In this document: piece after piece, positions 7,105 through 14,850 of the stretch
Layout: each line of letters starts with the position of its first letter
Position numbering within the stretch: position 1 is the first letter of the stretch
Source: Clostridiaceae bacterium
Lineage (GTDB): Bacteria; Bacillota; Clostridia; Lachnospirales; Lachnospiraceae
Reading direction: 5' to 3'
Length of the DNA: 64,000 bases
NCBI GenBank assembly: GCA_910575585.1
Contig: CAJTGF010000006.1
Span: 1 to 64,000 of the forward strand
Notes under the pieces: generated by a model
The model's database searches: none
What the model saw: only the letters and a program-made list of their open reading frames with translations
Told to the model about the DNA's origin: nothing
Position numbers and translations under genes: made by a program

Positions 7105-8170
7105 ACATAAGTTCTCCTAAAGGCAATATAAATGTAAATTCCGCTCCGTTCGGATGATTTTTGGCAAAGATCTGTCCGTGATGGGCGTTTATGATGGTTT
7201 TACATATGGAAAGGCCGATGCCCATTCCCTTGTGGGAATCGCTGCAGTGGTTTCTGGTGGAAGCATATCCGTCAAAAAGCGAGTCCATGGCTTCCGGATC
7301 AAGACCTGTGCCGTAGTCCCGGATGTGAAAACATGCCTGGTTTTCTTCCACGGATACCTGCAGGTCCACAGGCATTTGAGAGCCGCTGTGATAGACCGCG
7401 TTTTCCAAAAGATTGATCAGTACCTGCTCAATCAAAGTGGCGTCCATAGGGATCATCAGCAGTTGGTCCGGGATCCGGGCATGGACCACGGCGTCGGGAA
7501 GCCGCTTGCGAAAGCGCTGCAAAGCGGAAGATACCACCTCCTCAAGAGGTTCCAGGGTGGTCTTTACGCAGGCAGTTTGGTCGTTGATCCTTGTGACGGA
7601 CAGAAGATTTTCCACCATATGGAGAAGCCATTGGGCATCCACGGAGATATTCTCCACCAGTTTGGCCTTGGCGTCGCCGGACAGCGCAGACTCCTGCTCC
7701 AGATACGATTCCGCAGAGCCGATAATGCCGGTCAGCGGAGTGCGCAGGTCGTGGGAAATGGCCCGCAGAAGATTGGCCCTCATCTTCTCCTTCTCCGCCT
7801 CTATGAGCATATGCTCCCGCTCCTTTAAAATCTGCGTCTGCTCCTTCAAATGAGTAGTCAGGGTGCTAGTGAGGGAAGCAATGATCACCATGCCCAGAAA
7901 GGTAACCGGATATCCGTCCAGGGTAAAGTTCAGCTCCAGGTAAGGATAGGTAAACACAAAGTTGATAAAGATAACGCTTAAAAACGCGGCTGCGATCCCC
8001 GGCACGTACCCGACTGTATTCTGCGCCACTAACATGGTGGCCAGGACATAGAGGATAGCCACATTGGCAGAGTTGTGGGACAGGAGGAAAAAGACGGAGG
8101 ACAGCAGGGTGGCAGCGGTAAGGAGGAAAAGGGTGATCTTTATATTATGCAGTAGGACCGCCCGCTTCAT
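7073..8170 (-). CDS. KdpD-like sensor histidine kinase, short form
   Basis: A 365-residue histidine kinase with a DUF4118-type membrane region (about four helices in residues 10-105, as in KdpD), a coiled coil, HisKA with H140 in AISHDLRTPLTG, and an HATPase domain (N-box LLENAVYHS, G-boxes GTGLD and GMGIGLS). Canonical KdpD is near 900 residues; the N-terminal KdpD/USP sensor domains are absent. The ATG overlaps the stop of the carboxypeptidase gene (ATGA), giving translational coupling. It should phosphorylate the downstream KdpE-like regulator. Confidence 0.88.
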   Translation of the reverse strand: MKRAVLLHNIKITLFLLTAATLLSSVFFLLSHNSANVAILYVLATMLVAQNTVGYVPGIAAAFLSVIFINFVFTYPYLELNFTLDGYPVTFLGMVIIASLTSTLTTHLKEQTQILKEREHMLIEAEKEKMRANLLRAISHDLRTPLTGIIGSAESYLEQESALSGDAKAKLVENISVDAQWLLHMVENLLSVTRINDQTACVKTTLEPLEEVVSSALQRFRKRLPDAVVHARIPDQLLMIPMDATLIEQVLINLLENAVYHSGSQMPVDLQVSVEENQACFHIRDYGTGLDPEAMDSLFDGYASTRNHCSDSHKGMGIGLSICKTIINAHHGQIFAKNHPNGAEFTFILPLGELMYESETDSSDH

Positions 8171-9792
8171 CCGATGCCCTTGTCCTGGCCGACATGACCG
8201 GTTCTCTTGGATGCCAGGGATCGCTTCTGCTGTACCATAAATTCAAACTGTTCGGTGGAGATGCCGGCTTCCTGAAGCCGTTCCAGCCGCCTTTGCCGGC
8301 GGATCATCCGGGCTTCATCCTCTTTTTGCCGGTTCCTTTGCTTGAGAAAGAGTACGGAGCCTGCCCCAACGGCCATAGCAAGAGCGGCAGCCGCAGCAAG
8401 CCAAACCGCCATGGGAACAGCGGCGAAAAATCGCCCTATGGTTTGGATGAAAGAAAGTTTCGGCCCCTCTCCGTCGCCGCCATCTTCTGCGGTGCTGCTT
8501 GCTGCCAAAGGCTCCGCCGCGGCAAGGGGGACTAAAAGACTCTCTGCGTCCTCTGATTGCCGGAGGCTGCCGGAAGGTGCCGGATCTTCTGTGGAACCGT
8601 CCGCAGCCTTTGTTTCCCGGCTTCCCGACTCAGCCAGAGAGACTACGGAAGCCGGAAGCATCACCTGGTCAGGGGACATGGCTTTCACCGTCAGATAAGT
8701 AAATCCGATCTTTCGATCGTTCCAGTAATATTGGACCCTGGCAATGGAGCCGGCCGGGTCGCTGGCCGTTAAGTCGTAAGCCAGCTGGGATGTTACCGAG
8801 TCAAAATCAGCGTCCTTTGGAACGGTTATCTTCATATCAGGGTCCAGTTCCAGGCCGGAAAGGCCGGTTGGAGAAAGCCCTCCGATGATCATATCATTTT
8901 CCACGGAAGTAAAGCCGGTGTCAAAGTCAGCGGCAGACACCGTGAGAAAATTTTTGAAGCCGAAATTCAGCAGGGCTTTCGTATCCTTATAGTGGGAGGA
9001 GTGGCCGTTTAAGATCACCGCCACCAGCGTCATGCCGTCCCGTCTCGCGAAAGTTACAAGGGTGTTGCCTGCCAGGGAGGTGTATCCGGTCTTGCCGCCC
9101 AGGGCGCCGCTGTAGTATTCCGGCATATTTTTCTTGATCATCTTGTGGCCGGGGTAGATGCGCAGCCCCTCACGGTTCCATTTGGTAGGAGGAAGGTCAT
9201 AATACAGGGTGGAGTCAATACCCATAAAGGTTTCGTTGTTAAGGGCCGCCCGGCCGATCAGGGCCATATCGTAGGCGGAAGTATAGTGATTGGGGTCATT
9301 AAGGCCGCTGGGATTGGAAAAATGGGAGTTCTGACAGCCCAGAGAAGCCGCCCGGGCGTTCATCAGCTCGGCAAAGGATTCCACGCTTCCCGCCACGTGT
9401 TCCGCCAGGGCATTGGCCGCTTCATTGGCTGACTGGAGCAGCAGGGCATAAAGGCAGTCCCGGACGCTTAAGACGTCCCCCTCGTCCAGACCGGCGCTTT
9501 TGCTGCCCTCCTCCACGTTGTAGACCGCGTTGTGGGAGAAGGTGACCATCTCGTCCAGATCGCACCGCTCAATGACGATCAGGGCCGTAAGGATCTTGGT
9601 GATGCTGGCCGGGTAATAAGGGGTGTGAGCGTTTTTGCCGTAAAGGACCGTGCCGGTATCCGCGTCCATGACGATTCCGCCCTCAGCCTGTATGGATATG
9701 TTGTCAGGCCATTGGGAGGCAGCATGGGCATTGACAGGAAAAAGCCCGGTAAAAAGGGCTGTACAAAGTAAAAAAGTTAGGATTCGCTTCAT
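8167..9792 (-). CDS. D-alanyl-D-alanine carboxypeptidase (S11, DacA/DacF type)
   Basis: A 541-residue low-molecular-weight penicillin-binding protein. A signal peptide ends near AHA-A25; the catalytic triad motifs are S63-I-T-K66, S121-A-N123 and K234-T-G236. After the catalytic and beta-rich C-terminal domains come a proline/serine linker, one transmembrane helix near residue 470 and a basic cytoplasmic tail, so it is anchored by its C-terminal end. It trims the terminal D-Ala of peptidoglycan pentapeptides. It is six bases downstream of the Lit-like gene and coupled to a two-component pair, which suggests cell-wall homeostasis control. Confidence 0.92.
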   Translation of the reverse strand: MKRILTFLLCTALFTGLFPVNAHAASQWPDNISIQAEGGIVMDADTGTVLYGKNAHTPYYPASITKILTALIVIERCDLDEMVTFSHNAVYNVEEGSKSAGLDEGDVLSVRDCLYALLLQSANEAANALAEHVAGSVESFAELMNARAASLGCQNSHFSNPSGLNDPNHYTSAYDMALIGRAALNNETFMGIDSTLYYDLPPTKWNREGLRIYPGHKMIKKNMPEYYSGALGGKTGYTSLAGNTLVTFARRDGMTLVAVILNGHSSHYKDTKALLNFGFKNFLTVSAADFDTGFTSVENDMIIGGLSPTGLSGLELDPDMKITVPKDADFDSVTSQLAYDLTASDPAGSIARVQYYWNDRKIGFTYLTVKAMSPDQVMLPASVVSLAESGSRETKAADGSTEDPAPSGSLRQSEDAESLLVPLAAAEPLAASSTAEDGGDGEGPKLSFIQTIGRFFAAVPMAVWLAAAAALAMAVGAGSVLFLKQRNRQKEDEARMIRRQRRLERLQEAGISTEQFEFMVQQKRSLASKRTGHVGQDKGIG

Positions 9793-9798
9793 CGGTCA

Positions 9799-10500
9799 TT
9801 AATCTCCATGATGTTTTATTCGGCGGTTCTTAACAATGAGGAAAAGGCACAGGAAGGAGATCGCCAGCACGGAGCCGGCAAACAATATGCCGATCCGGGC
9901 GGCAGTATCCATAAAAAAGGGCTCCGGAACAATATTGATCAGCAGGTCTGTGCGGGCATCCAGGATCCAAAGATCATTGTCAAAGAAGATCTGGTGGAAA
10001 ATAATAAAATATTTGGTGAAATCCGTGGATATCAGCGCAGCCAGGCCGCAGGCAATGACAAAAAACAGTCCCGTGCCGGCGCATACGGAGACGGGAAGCA
10101 CCTTTTTCACCTGGGCCTTAAGGAGGAACAGGAGGGCCAGACAAATCGCCGCCCCCGCGGCGCAGGCCCGTCGGAGCATGAGACCTCCCAAAAACAGTCC
10201 CCGCACATCCTCCATATGGGCGATCTCCCGCGCGTTGAAAAACTCCCGGGGCTGTCCGTTTACCGTGGTGGGAACATGAAGGTCCTCCCGCCGGCCCCGC
10301 AGGTAGGCCATCATCTCATGGGTCACTTCCAGCAGGTCGTCCATCTCCATACGGACGCTGGCAGTAACATTATATTTGGCATATTCTTTTTCATAGTATC
10401 CGGGAGTCCAGTAAGTGACAGCTTCCACCGAGGTGATGAGAAGCATGATAATGAGACAAAACGCAAACAAAATGCCCAGGGCATAATGGACGGTTTTCAT
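9799..10500 (-). CDS. TIGR01906/DUF1461 membrane protein, Lit-like lipoprotein transacylase
   Basis: A 233-residue membrane protein with one N-terminal helix, an extracellular segment (30-105) and three to four further helices. The pattern matches TIGR01906, the family that contains Lit, which moves an acyl chain on the N-terminal cysteine of lipoproteins to make the lyso form in low-GC Gram-positives. Histidines in REIAHMEDVR (H95) and FIIFHQIFFDN (H169) are in the family-conserved positions. The start at 10500 follows GGGAGG; a GTG three codons upstream is less well placed. It heads an operon with a carboxypeptidase and a two-component system. True transacylase activity is inferred from family membership only. 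Confidence 0.72.
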   Translation of the reverse strand: MKTVHYALGILFAFCLIIMLLITSVEAVTYWTPGYYEKEYAKYNVTASVRMEMDDLLEVTHEMMAYLRGRREDLHVPTTVNGQPREFFNAREIAHMEDVRGLFLGGLMLRRACAAGAAICLALLFLLKAQVKKVLPVSVCAGTGLFFVIACGLAALISTDFTKYFIIFHQIFFDNDLWILDARTDLLINIVPEPFFMDTAARIGILFAGSVLAISFLCLFLIVKNRRIKHHGD

Positions 10501-10650
10501 ATAAAACACCTCCCGACTTATTGGTATAAGGTCTGTCCGTTTCAGCCTTATACCGAAATTATAGTATAATCCGGGTCAGGAGACAAGAGGAAAACGGGAA
10601 ATTATTGTGAAGATACACCGCAAAAGCTGCGGTTTTGGCGGTGCGGAGGG

Positions 10651-10707
10651 AAAAACAGCCCGGCAGGTCTTACCGCTGTCAGTGACAAAGGCGCCGGACC
10701 TGCCGGG
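10651..10707 (-). terminator. terminator of DUF4145/SH3 gene
   Basis: CCCGGCAGGTC (10659-10669) and GACCTGCCGGG (10697-10707) form an 11-bp stem; on the minus strand it is followed by CTGTTTTT. Confidence 0.75.
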
Positions 10708-10727
10708 AAAGATCTTGTTAACACATG

Positions 10728-11663
10728 TTAGTCGTGGGTGAGGAACTGCTTGTTTACATAAGCCTGGGTTCCGTTGTAATTGATGATGGCCCACTCATCG
10801 TCGTAGTCTTCCACATAATCCACGATGGTGCCGTTCTCCAAAGATCCCAGCTTTTCTCCCGCCGTGGAAGGCTCGGAGCGGACGTTGAGGACGTCGGCGG
10901 AGATCTTGTACACAGGGGCCGGGGTGGTCTCCGGCATGGTCTCAACGGAAACGGGAGCCGTGGTAGGCGGTTCGGTCATGGGCGCGAACGTCTCGGTGGG
11001 AGCGGAGGCCGAAGTATCCTTTTCTTCCTCCGGCTTATGGGGATTCAGCACCCGGACCAGGACCACAATAATGATGATAACCGCCACGGCAAGTCCCAGG
11101 CGGATAAGGTCCACGGCAGAGAAAGAGAAGCCTCTGGAAGGCTGTCTGCGCCTGCTCCTGGTGGAAGAGGACTGGGGCCTGGGATTCCTGGAGCCGGAAT
11201 TTCTGGGGCCTGCAAAACCTCTCCCCGAAGAGCCTCTGCCCCCGGAGCTCCTGCCGCCCTGGGGGCGGTTTCTGGCAGGTCTTTGCGTAGGACGTCCTTT
11301 TTTTGACTTATATTCGTTAGCAAATGTATAGACCTCCTGGGAGAGCAGATGGTATGCCTGATTGGCGTCGTAGGCATCGTCATTGCCCTCATGGACAGCC
11401 TTATTGCCCAGCATGCGGATCTTGTGGTAATGCTCGCAGGTGGTTTTATTGATCCACTGGTAGTCATAGAGGGCGTCAATGGAAGATGCCAAATCCTCCT
11501 CGGCAACGGAAGCGTTGTCGCATAAGTAGTCAACCATAAGTTCAAGAACCTGGCGGGATTTGATCATGGCCATGTTGTATTGTTTTTGGCCGATCAAAGT
11601 TTCGGCGTCCTTTACTCCTTGGCGTATGTCTCCCCAAGTGTTTGCGATATCCGGTGCAGCCAT
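10728..11663 (-). CDS. DUF4145-like / RG-rich linker / TM / SH3b protein
   Basis: A 311-residue protein of unusual make-up. Residues 1-118 are helical and resemble DUF4145 (KSRQVLELMVDYLC... GNKAVHEG), a domain often found with restriction or abortive-infection proteins but here soluble and probably cytosolic. Residues 121-180 are a disordered Arg/Gly/Ser-rich linker, 184-206 a single transmembrane helix, 210-250 a Thr/Pro-rich wall-spanning stretch, and 252-308 an extracellular bacterial SH3 domain (ADVLNVRSEPSTAGEKLG). It thus links a cytoplasmic helical domain to a wall-binding domain. Monocistronic, with TATAAT upstream and its own terminator. Function unknown. Confidence 0.75.
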   Translation of the reverse strand: MAAPDIANTWGDIRQGVKDAETLIGQKQYNMAMIKSRQVLELMVDYLCDNASVAEEDLASSIDALYDYQWINKTTCEHYHKIRMLGNKAVHEGNDDAYDANQAYHLLSQEVYTFANEYKSKKGRPTQRPARNRPQGGRSSGGRGSSGRGFAGPRNSGSRNPRPQSSSTRSRRRQPSRGFSFSAVDLIRLGLAVAVIIIIVVLVRVLNPHKPEEEKDTSASAPTETFAPMTEPPTTAPVSVETMPETTPAPVYKISADVLNVRSEPSTAGEKLGSLENGTIVDYVEDYDDEWAIINYNGTQAYVNKQFLTHD

Positions 11664-11792
11664 AAAAACCTCCTTGTTTTAAAAGTGACATGCAGTCATT
11701 GGTTTCATTATACTATTATTTGACAATTTATGCACGTAAAATTTGCAAATGTTACAAAAAATGTAAGAAAATTATGCCTAAAAAGATATTGC

Positions 11793-11821
11793 TTGAAAAG
11801 AACGGCCCGGGATGATAAAAT
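11793..11821 (+). promoter_or_regulatory. promoter of trmB
   Basis: TTGAAA (11793-11798), 17-base spacer, TAAAAT (11816-11821), then GGAGGAG and the trmB ATG. Confidence 0.55.
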
Positions 11822-11853
11822 GAAAAGACAATGATTTTTCGGAGGAGCAGTAT

Positions 11854-12528
11854 ATGAGATTACGGCATATCCCGGGGGCGGAGGAGGAGATCGCCAAGAG
11901 TCCCTATGTGATCCAGGATCCCCGGGAGCATAAAGGCAGATGGAACCAGGTGTTTGGAAATGATAATCCTGTGATGATTGAGGTTGGGATGGGGAAAGGG
12001 AAGTTCCTTATGGAACTTGCCGGCGCCAATCCGGATATCAATTATGTGGGGATCGAGATGTATTCCAGCGTGCTCCTTAAGGCGATCCGGAAGAGAAAGG
12101 ACACCAGGCTTTCCAATCTGTGGTTTCTGCGGGTGGATGCCAGGACACTGGCGGATATTTTTGCCTTTGGAGAGGTGCATAAGATCTATCTGAACTTTTC
12201 GGACCCGTGGCCCAAAGACCGCCACGCCAAAAGAAGGCTCACTTCTCCGGAATTCATGGCAGTTTATGATAAGATCCTTACAGCCCAGGGTACCGTGGAG
12301 TTTAAGACCGATAACCGTCAGCTGTTTGACTATTCTCTGGAATCGATCCCCGGCGCAGGGTGGACGGTGCAGATGCATACCTTTGATCTTCACCACAGCC
12401 CCTACATGGAGGGGAACGTGATGACAGAGTATGAGACGAAGTTTTCCGGTGAGGGAAAGCCGATCTGCAAGCTGATCGCCGCCAGGGAAGTCTCCTTAAG
12501 ACGGGATGACACCAAAGACAGGACATAA
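11854..12528 (+). CDS. trmB: tRNA (guanine-N7-)-methyltransferase TrmB
   Basis: A 224-residue class I methyltransferase that makes m7G46 in tRNA. The SAM-binding region (IEVGMGKGKFLMELA), VGIEMYSSVLLKA and the hallmark LNFSDPWPKDRHAKRRL are all present, with the TDN block (FKTDNRQLFDYSLE) near the C-terminus. GGAGGAG precedes the ATG. A small open frame continues in the same reading frame after its TAA stop, followed by trxA. Length is normal for the family. Confidence 0.95.
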   Translation: MRLRHIPGAEEEIAKSPYVIQDPREHKGRWNQVFGNDNPVMIEVGMGKGKFLMELAGANPDINYVGIEMYSSVLLKAIRKRKDTRLSNLWFLRVDARTLADIFAFGEVHKIYLNFSDPWPKDRHAKRRLTSPEFMAVYDKILTAQGTVEFKTDNRQLFDYSLESIPGAGWTVQMHTFDLHHSPYMEGNVMTEYETKFSGEGKPICKLIAAREVSLRRDDTKDRT

Positions 12529-12588
12529 AAGGCCGGATCGGCAGGGCGGAATAGAAATCCGGAATCTGCGTATCTTAATAGAAAGCAG

Positions 12589-12762
12589 ATGCGGGAGATG
12601 CAAAGAAAGCCTATGGCCGTGAAGGAGACTATCATTAAGAAACTGCAGCAGGCGACTTGCGATAAGACGGAGCTGAACCGAAAAGTAGTAAAATGGCAGA
12701 AGTCCTTAAAGGAAGCGGAAAAAGCTTTAAAGGACGGCGGAAAAAAAGATTCAAAGAAATAG
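12589..12762 (+). CDS. small basic coiled-coil-like protein
   Basis: A 57-residue lysine-rich, helical frame (MREMQRKPMAVKETIIKK..., ending in GGKKDSKK). Composition looks coding rather than random. No good ribosome site precedes the ATG. The frame is open upstream without a stop all the way to the trmB TAA at 12526-12528, and is in phase with trmB, so about 20 extra residues could be encoded upstream. Alternatives are entry from the ATG at 12506, which overlaps the end of trmB in another phase, followed by a frameshift, or stop-codon readthrough. I do not recognise the protein. trxA starts 12 bases downstream. Confidence 0.45.
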   Translation: MREMQRKPMAVKETIIKKLQQATCDKTELNRKVVKWQKSLKEAEKALKDGGKKDSKK

Positions 12763-12774
12763 GAGGGATATATT

Positions 12775-13092
12775 ATGGCAATGAAGTTAACAAGCGGCAA
12801 TTTTGAGACTGAGGTGTATCAGGCAGAGGTTCCGGTGCTGGTAGATTTCTACGCGGATTGGTGCGGCCCCTGCAAGGCCATGGCTCCGGTGGTGGAGACG
12901 CTGGCTGAGGAATACGCCGGCAAGGCCAAAGTAGGTAAGATCAACACGGATGAGAACCAGGATATCGCCATGGAGTACGGCATCATGTCCATCCCTACAT
13001 TTTTGGTGTTCAAAGGCGGTAAAGTGGTGAACAAGATGATCGGCATGCAGGATAAGAGAAACCTTGTTGCTGCCATCGAGGAAGCTTTGTAA
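12775..13092 (+). CDS. trxA: thioredoxin
   Basis: A 105-residue classical thioredoxin with the active site WCGPC (FYADWCGPCKAM) and the cis-proline loop MSIPTFLVFKGG. It is a cytosolic dithiol donor to reductases and repair enzymes. AGGAGG lies ahead of the ATG. It closes the trmB-small ORF unit and is followed by a strong terminator. No thioredoxin reductase is adjacent. Confidence 0.95.
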   Translation: MAMKLTSGNFETEVYQAEVPVLVDFYADWCGPCKAMAPVVETLAEEYAGKAKVGKINTDENQDIAMEYGIMSIPTFLVFKGGKVVNKMIGMQDKRNLVAAIEEAL

Positions 13093-13120
13093 AAGAAAAT
13101 TAAGAACATCACCCAGGAAA

Positions 13121-13165
13121 ACCGGCGGTTTTTGCGGAATCAGGTCCGCGCCGCCGGTCTTTTAT
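13121..13165 (+). terminator. terminator of trxA
   Basis: ACCGGCGG (13121-13128) pairs with CCGCCGGT (13151-13158), followed by CTTTTATAAAATTTTTT. Confidence 0.7.
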
Positions 13166-13207
13166 AAAATTTTTTGAAGAATTGTGAAGATTTTATGAAA
13201 AAAGGGG

Positions 13208-13236
13208 TTGACATTTGACGCTTCATGCGATAGTAT
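13208..13236 (+). promoter_or_regulatory. promoter of first tRNA-Lys
   Basis: TTGACA (13208-13213), 17-base spacer and TAGTAT (13231-13236). Confidence 0.55.
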
Positions 13237-13276
13237 AGTGTTCGTGCCGCAGAGATCGCACACAAGTTAACAGAGA

Positions 13277-13349
13277 GCGCCTTTAGCTCAGTTGGTAGAG
13301 CAGTAGACTCTTAATCTATTTGTCCAGGGTTCGAGTCCCTGAAGGCGCA
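13277..13349 (+). tRNA. tRNA-Lys(CUU), copy 1
   Basis: A 73-nt cloverleaf: acceptor GCGCCTT/AAGGCGC, D-loop AGCTCAGTTGGTAGAGC, anticodon loop CTCTTAA (anticodon CUU, reading AAG), T-loop GGTTCGAGTCC, discriminator A. CCA is not encoded. Identical over its full length to the copy at 17317. It is followed by its own hairpin terminator. Confidence 0.95.
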
Positions 13350-13376
13350 TGTAAAGTACTGGTTTTGATGACAAGG

Positions 13377-13400
13377 AGCATTGGGGCCGGTGCTTTTTTT
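13377..13400 (+). terminator. terminator of first tRNA-Lys
   Basis: AGCATTG pairs with CGGTGCT around a GGGC loop, followed by seven T. It lies inside a possible longer frame of the MBOAT gene, which supports the later start at 13444. Confidence 0.6.
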
Positions 13401-13443
13401 GTTTTTCGAAAAGACACAGAAGAAAGGAGGGGCATGGGCAACC

Positions 13444-14838
13444 ATGGTATTTAGTTCACTGATTTTTTTGTGGCTGTTTCTCCCGGTGGTATTTGTACTT
13501 AACACCATCCTGCCGTCCCGGTACTCCAACGGTCTGCTCCTTCTTGCAAGCCTGATCTTTTATGCCTGGGGGGAGCCGGTCTTTGTTTTACTCATGGCAT
13601 TGTCCATTGTGGTCAACTGGGCTGTGGGAAGAGGGATCGGATGCCGAAAGGCTTATGGGAAGCTGTTTTTGGCCTTAGGGGTGTTCTTTGACCTTTCCGT
13701 ACTGGGGTATTATAAGTACGCGGGATTTGGGGCGGACATCATCAACCATCTGGCGGGAAGACGGCTTTTGCCGGTTGCGGAAGCGGCGCTTCCCATCGGG
13801 ATCTCTTTTTTTTCTTTCCAGGCTATTTCTTATCTGGCGGATGTTTACCGGGGAGAGACGAAAGCTCAGGATCGTCTGATAAACGTGGCATTGTATATCT
13901 CCTTTTTCCCCCAGCTTATCGCCGGCCCTATTGTAAAATATAAGGACATCAACAGGCAGCTGGAGAACCGCGCCGTCACAGGGGAAAAGATTGCGGCAGG
14001 TTTCCGCAGATTTATCTACGGCCTGGCAAAAAAGGTTCTCATATCCAATGTGCTGGGAAGATCGGCGGACATGATATTTGCCTTGGATGTGGCTCATATC
14101 GGAGGGGGTATGGCGTGGAACGGGGCCCTTCTGTATACCTTTCAGATCTATTACGATTTCTCCGGCTACTCGGACATGGCCATCGGGCTGGGCAAGATGT
14201 TCGGGTTTGATATCCTGGAGAATTTTAACTATCCCTATCTGTCCAGGTCCATAGGAGAGTTCTGGAGAAGGTGGCACATCTCCCTTGGCTCCTGGTTCAG
14301 GGAGTATGTTTACATCCCTCTTGGGGGGAACCGCAGAGGGAAGCTGCGCACCTATGTCAATCTGGGGATCATATTTTTCCTTACCGGATTGTGGCACGGA
14401 GCCAATTATACCTTTATCTTATGGGGGCTTTACCACGGCGTCTTTTCCGTGGCCGAAAGGCTGGGGCTGAAACGGCTGCTGGAAAAGAGCAGGGTCATAT
14501 CTCATGCATACCTGTTTTTAACGGTTGTCTTTGGCTGGGTCATTTTCCGGGCGGACAACGTAAAGGACGCGTTTCTGTTTATGAAGAAGATGGCCATGCC
14601 GTGGCTGTACAGGGAGCTGGATATTGCGTGGTGGAGATATGAGAGCAATATGACCGTGTTCGTTCTTGTATGCGGGATTCTGGGAATGGGGATCCTCCAA
14701 ACCGCGGCGCCCAAGAAAGCGGGGGATCTGTGGAAATACTCGGCGGCGGAAAGTTTGTACTGCGTTGCCCTGCTTATAGGGTGCATTGGGGCGCTGGCCA
14801 GCGGAACCTACAACCCGTTTATCTATTTTCAGTTTTAA
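13444..14838 (+). CDS. MBOAT-family O-acyltransferase (AlgI/DltB type)
   Basis: A 464-residue polytopic membrane protein of the MBOAT family, with about ten helices. Family blocks are visible: LPIGISFFSFQAISYLADVYRG, SFFPQLIAGPI, YYDFSGYSDMAIGLGKMFG, FWRRWHISLGSWFREYVYIPLGGNR, and the catalytic-histidine region LTGLWHGANYTFILWG. It passes acyl groups across the membrane to a polysaccharide or lipid. GGAGGGG precedes the chosen ATG; a longer frame from 13381 would include the tRNA terminator. It is paired with a DHHW/AlgJ-like partner 12 bases downstream, the usual arrangement for surface polysaccharide O-acetylation. Confidence 0.92.
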   Translation: MVFSSLIFLWLFLPVVFVLNTILPSRYSNGLLLLASLIFYAWGEPVFVLLMALSIVVNWAVGRGIGCRKAYGKLFLALGVFFDLSVLGYYKYAGFGADIINHLAGRRLLPVAEAALPIGISFFSFQAISYLADVYRGETKAQDRLINVALYISFFPQLIAGPIVKYKDINRQLENRAVTGEKIAAGFRRFIYGLAKKVLISNVLGRSADMIFALDVAHIGGGMAWNGALLYTFQIYYDFSGYSDMAIGLGKMFGFDILENFNYPYLSRSIGEFWRRWHISLGSWFREYVYIPLGGNRRGKLRTYVNLGIIFFLTGLWHGANYTFILWGLYHGVFSVAERLGLKRLLEKSRVISHAYLFLTVVFGWVIFRADNVKDAFLFMKKMAMPWLYRELDIAWWRYESNMTVFVLVCGILGMGILQTAAPKKAGDLWKYSAAESLYCVALLIGCIGALASGTYNPFIYFQF

Positions 14839-14850
14839 GGGGGTGCTTTT

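Noticed and set aside
6412-8170. Potassium-responsive Kdp locus
   Set aside because: The regulator pair resembles KdpDE, but kdpFABC is absent and the kinase lacks the KdpD N-terminal domains, so a potassium role is not claimed.
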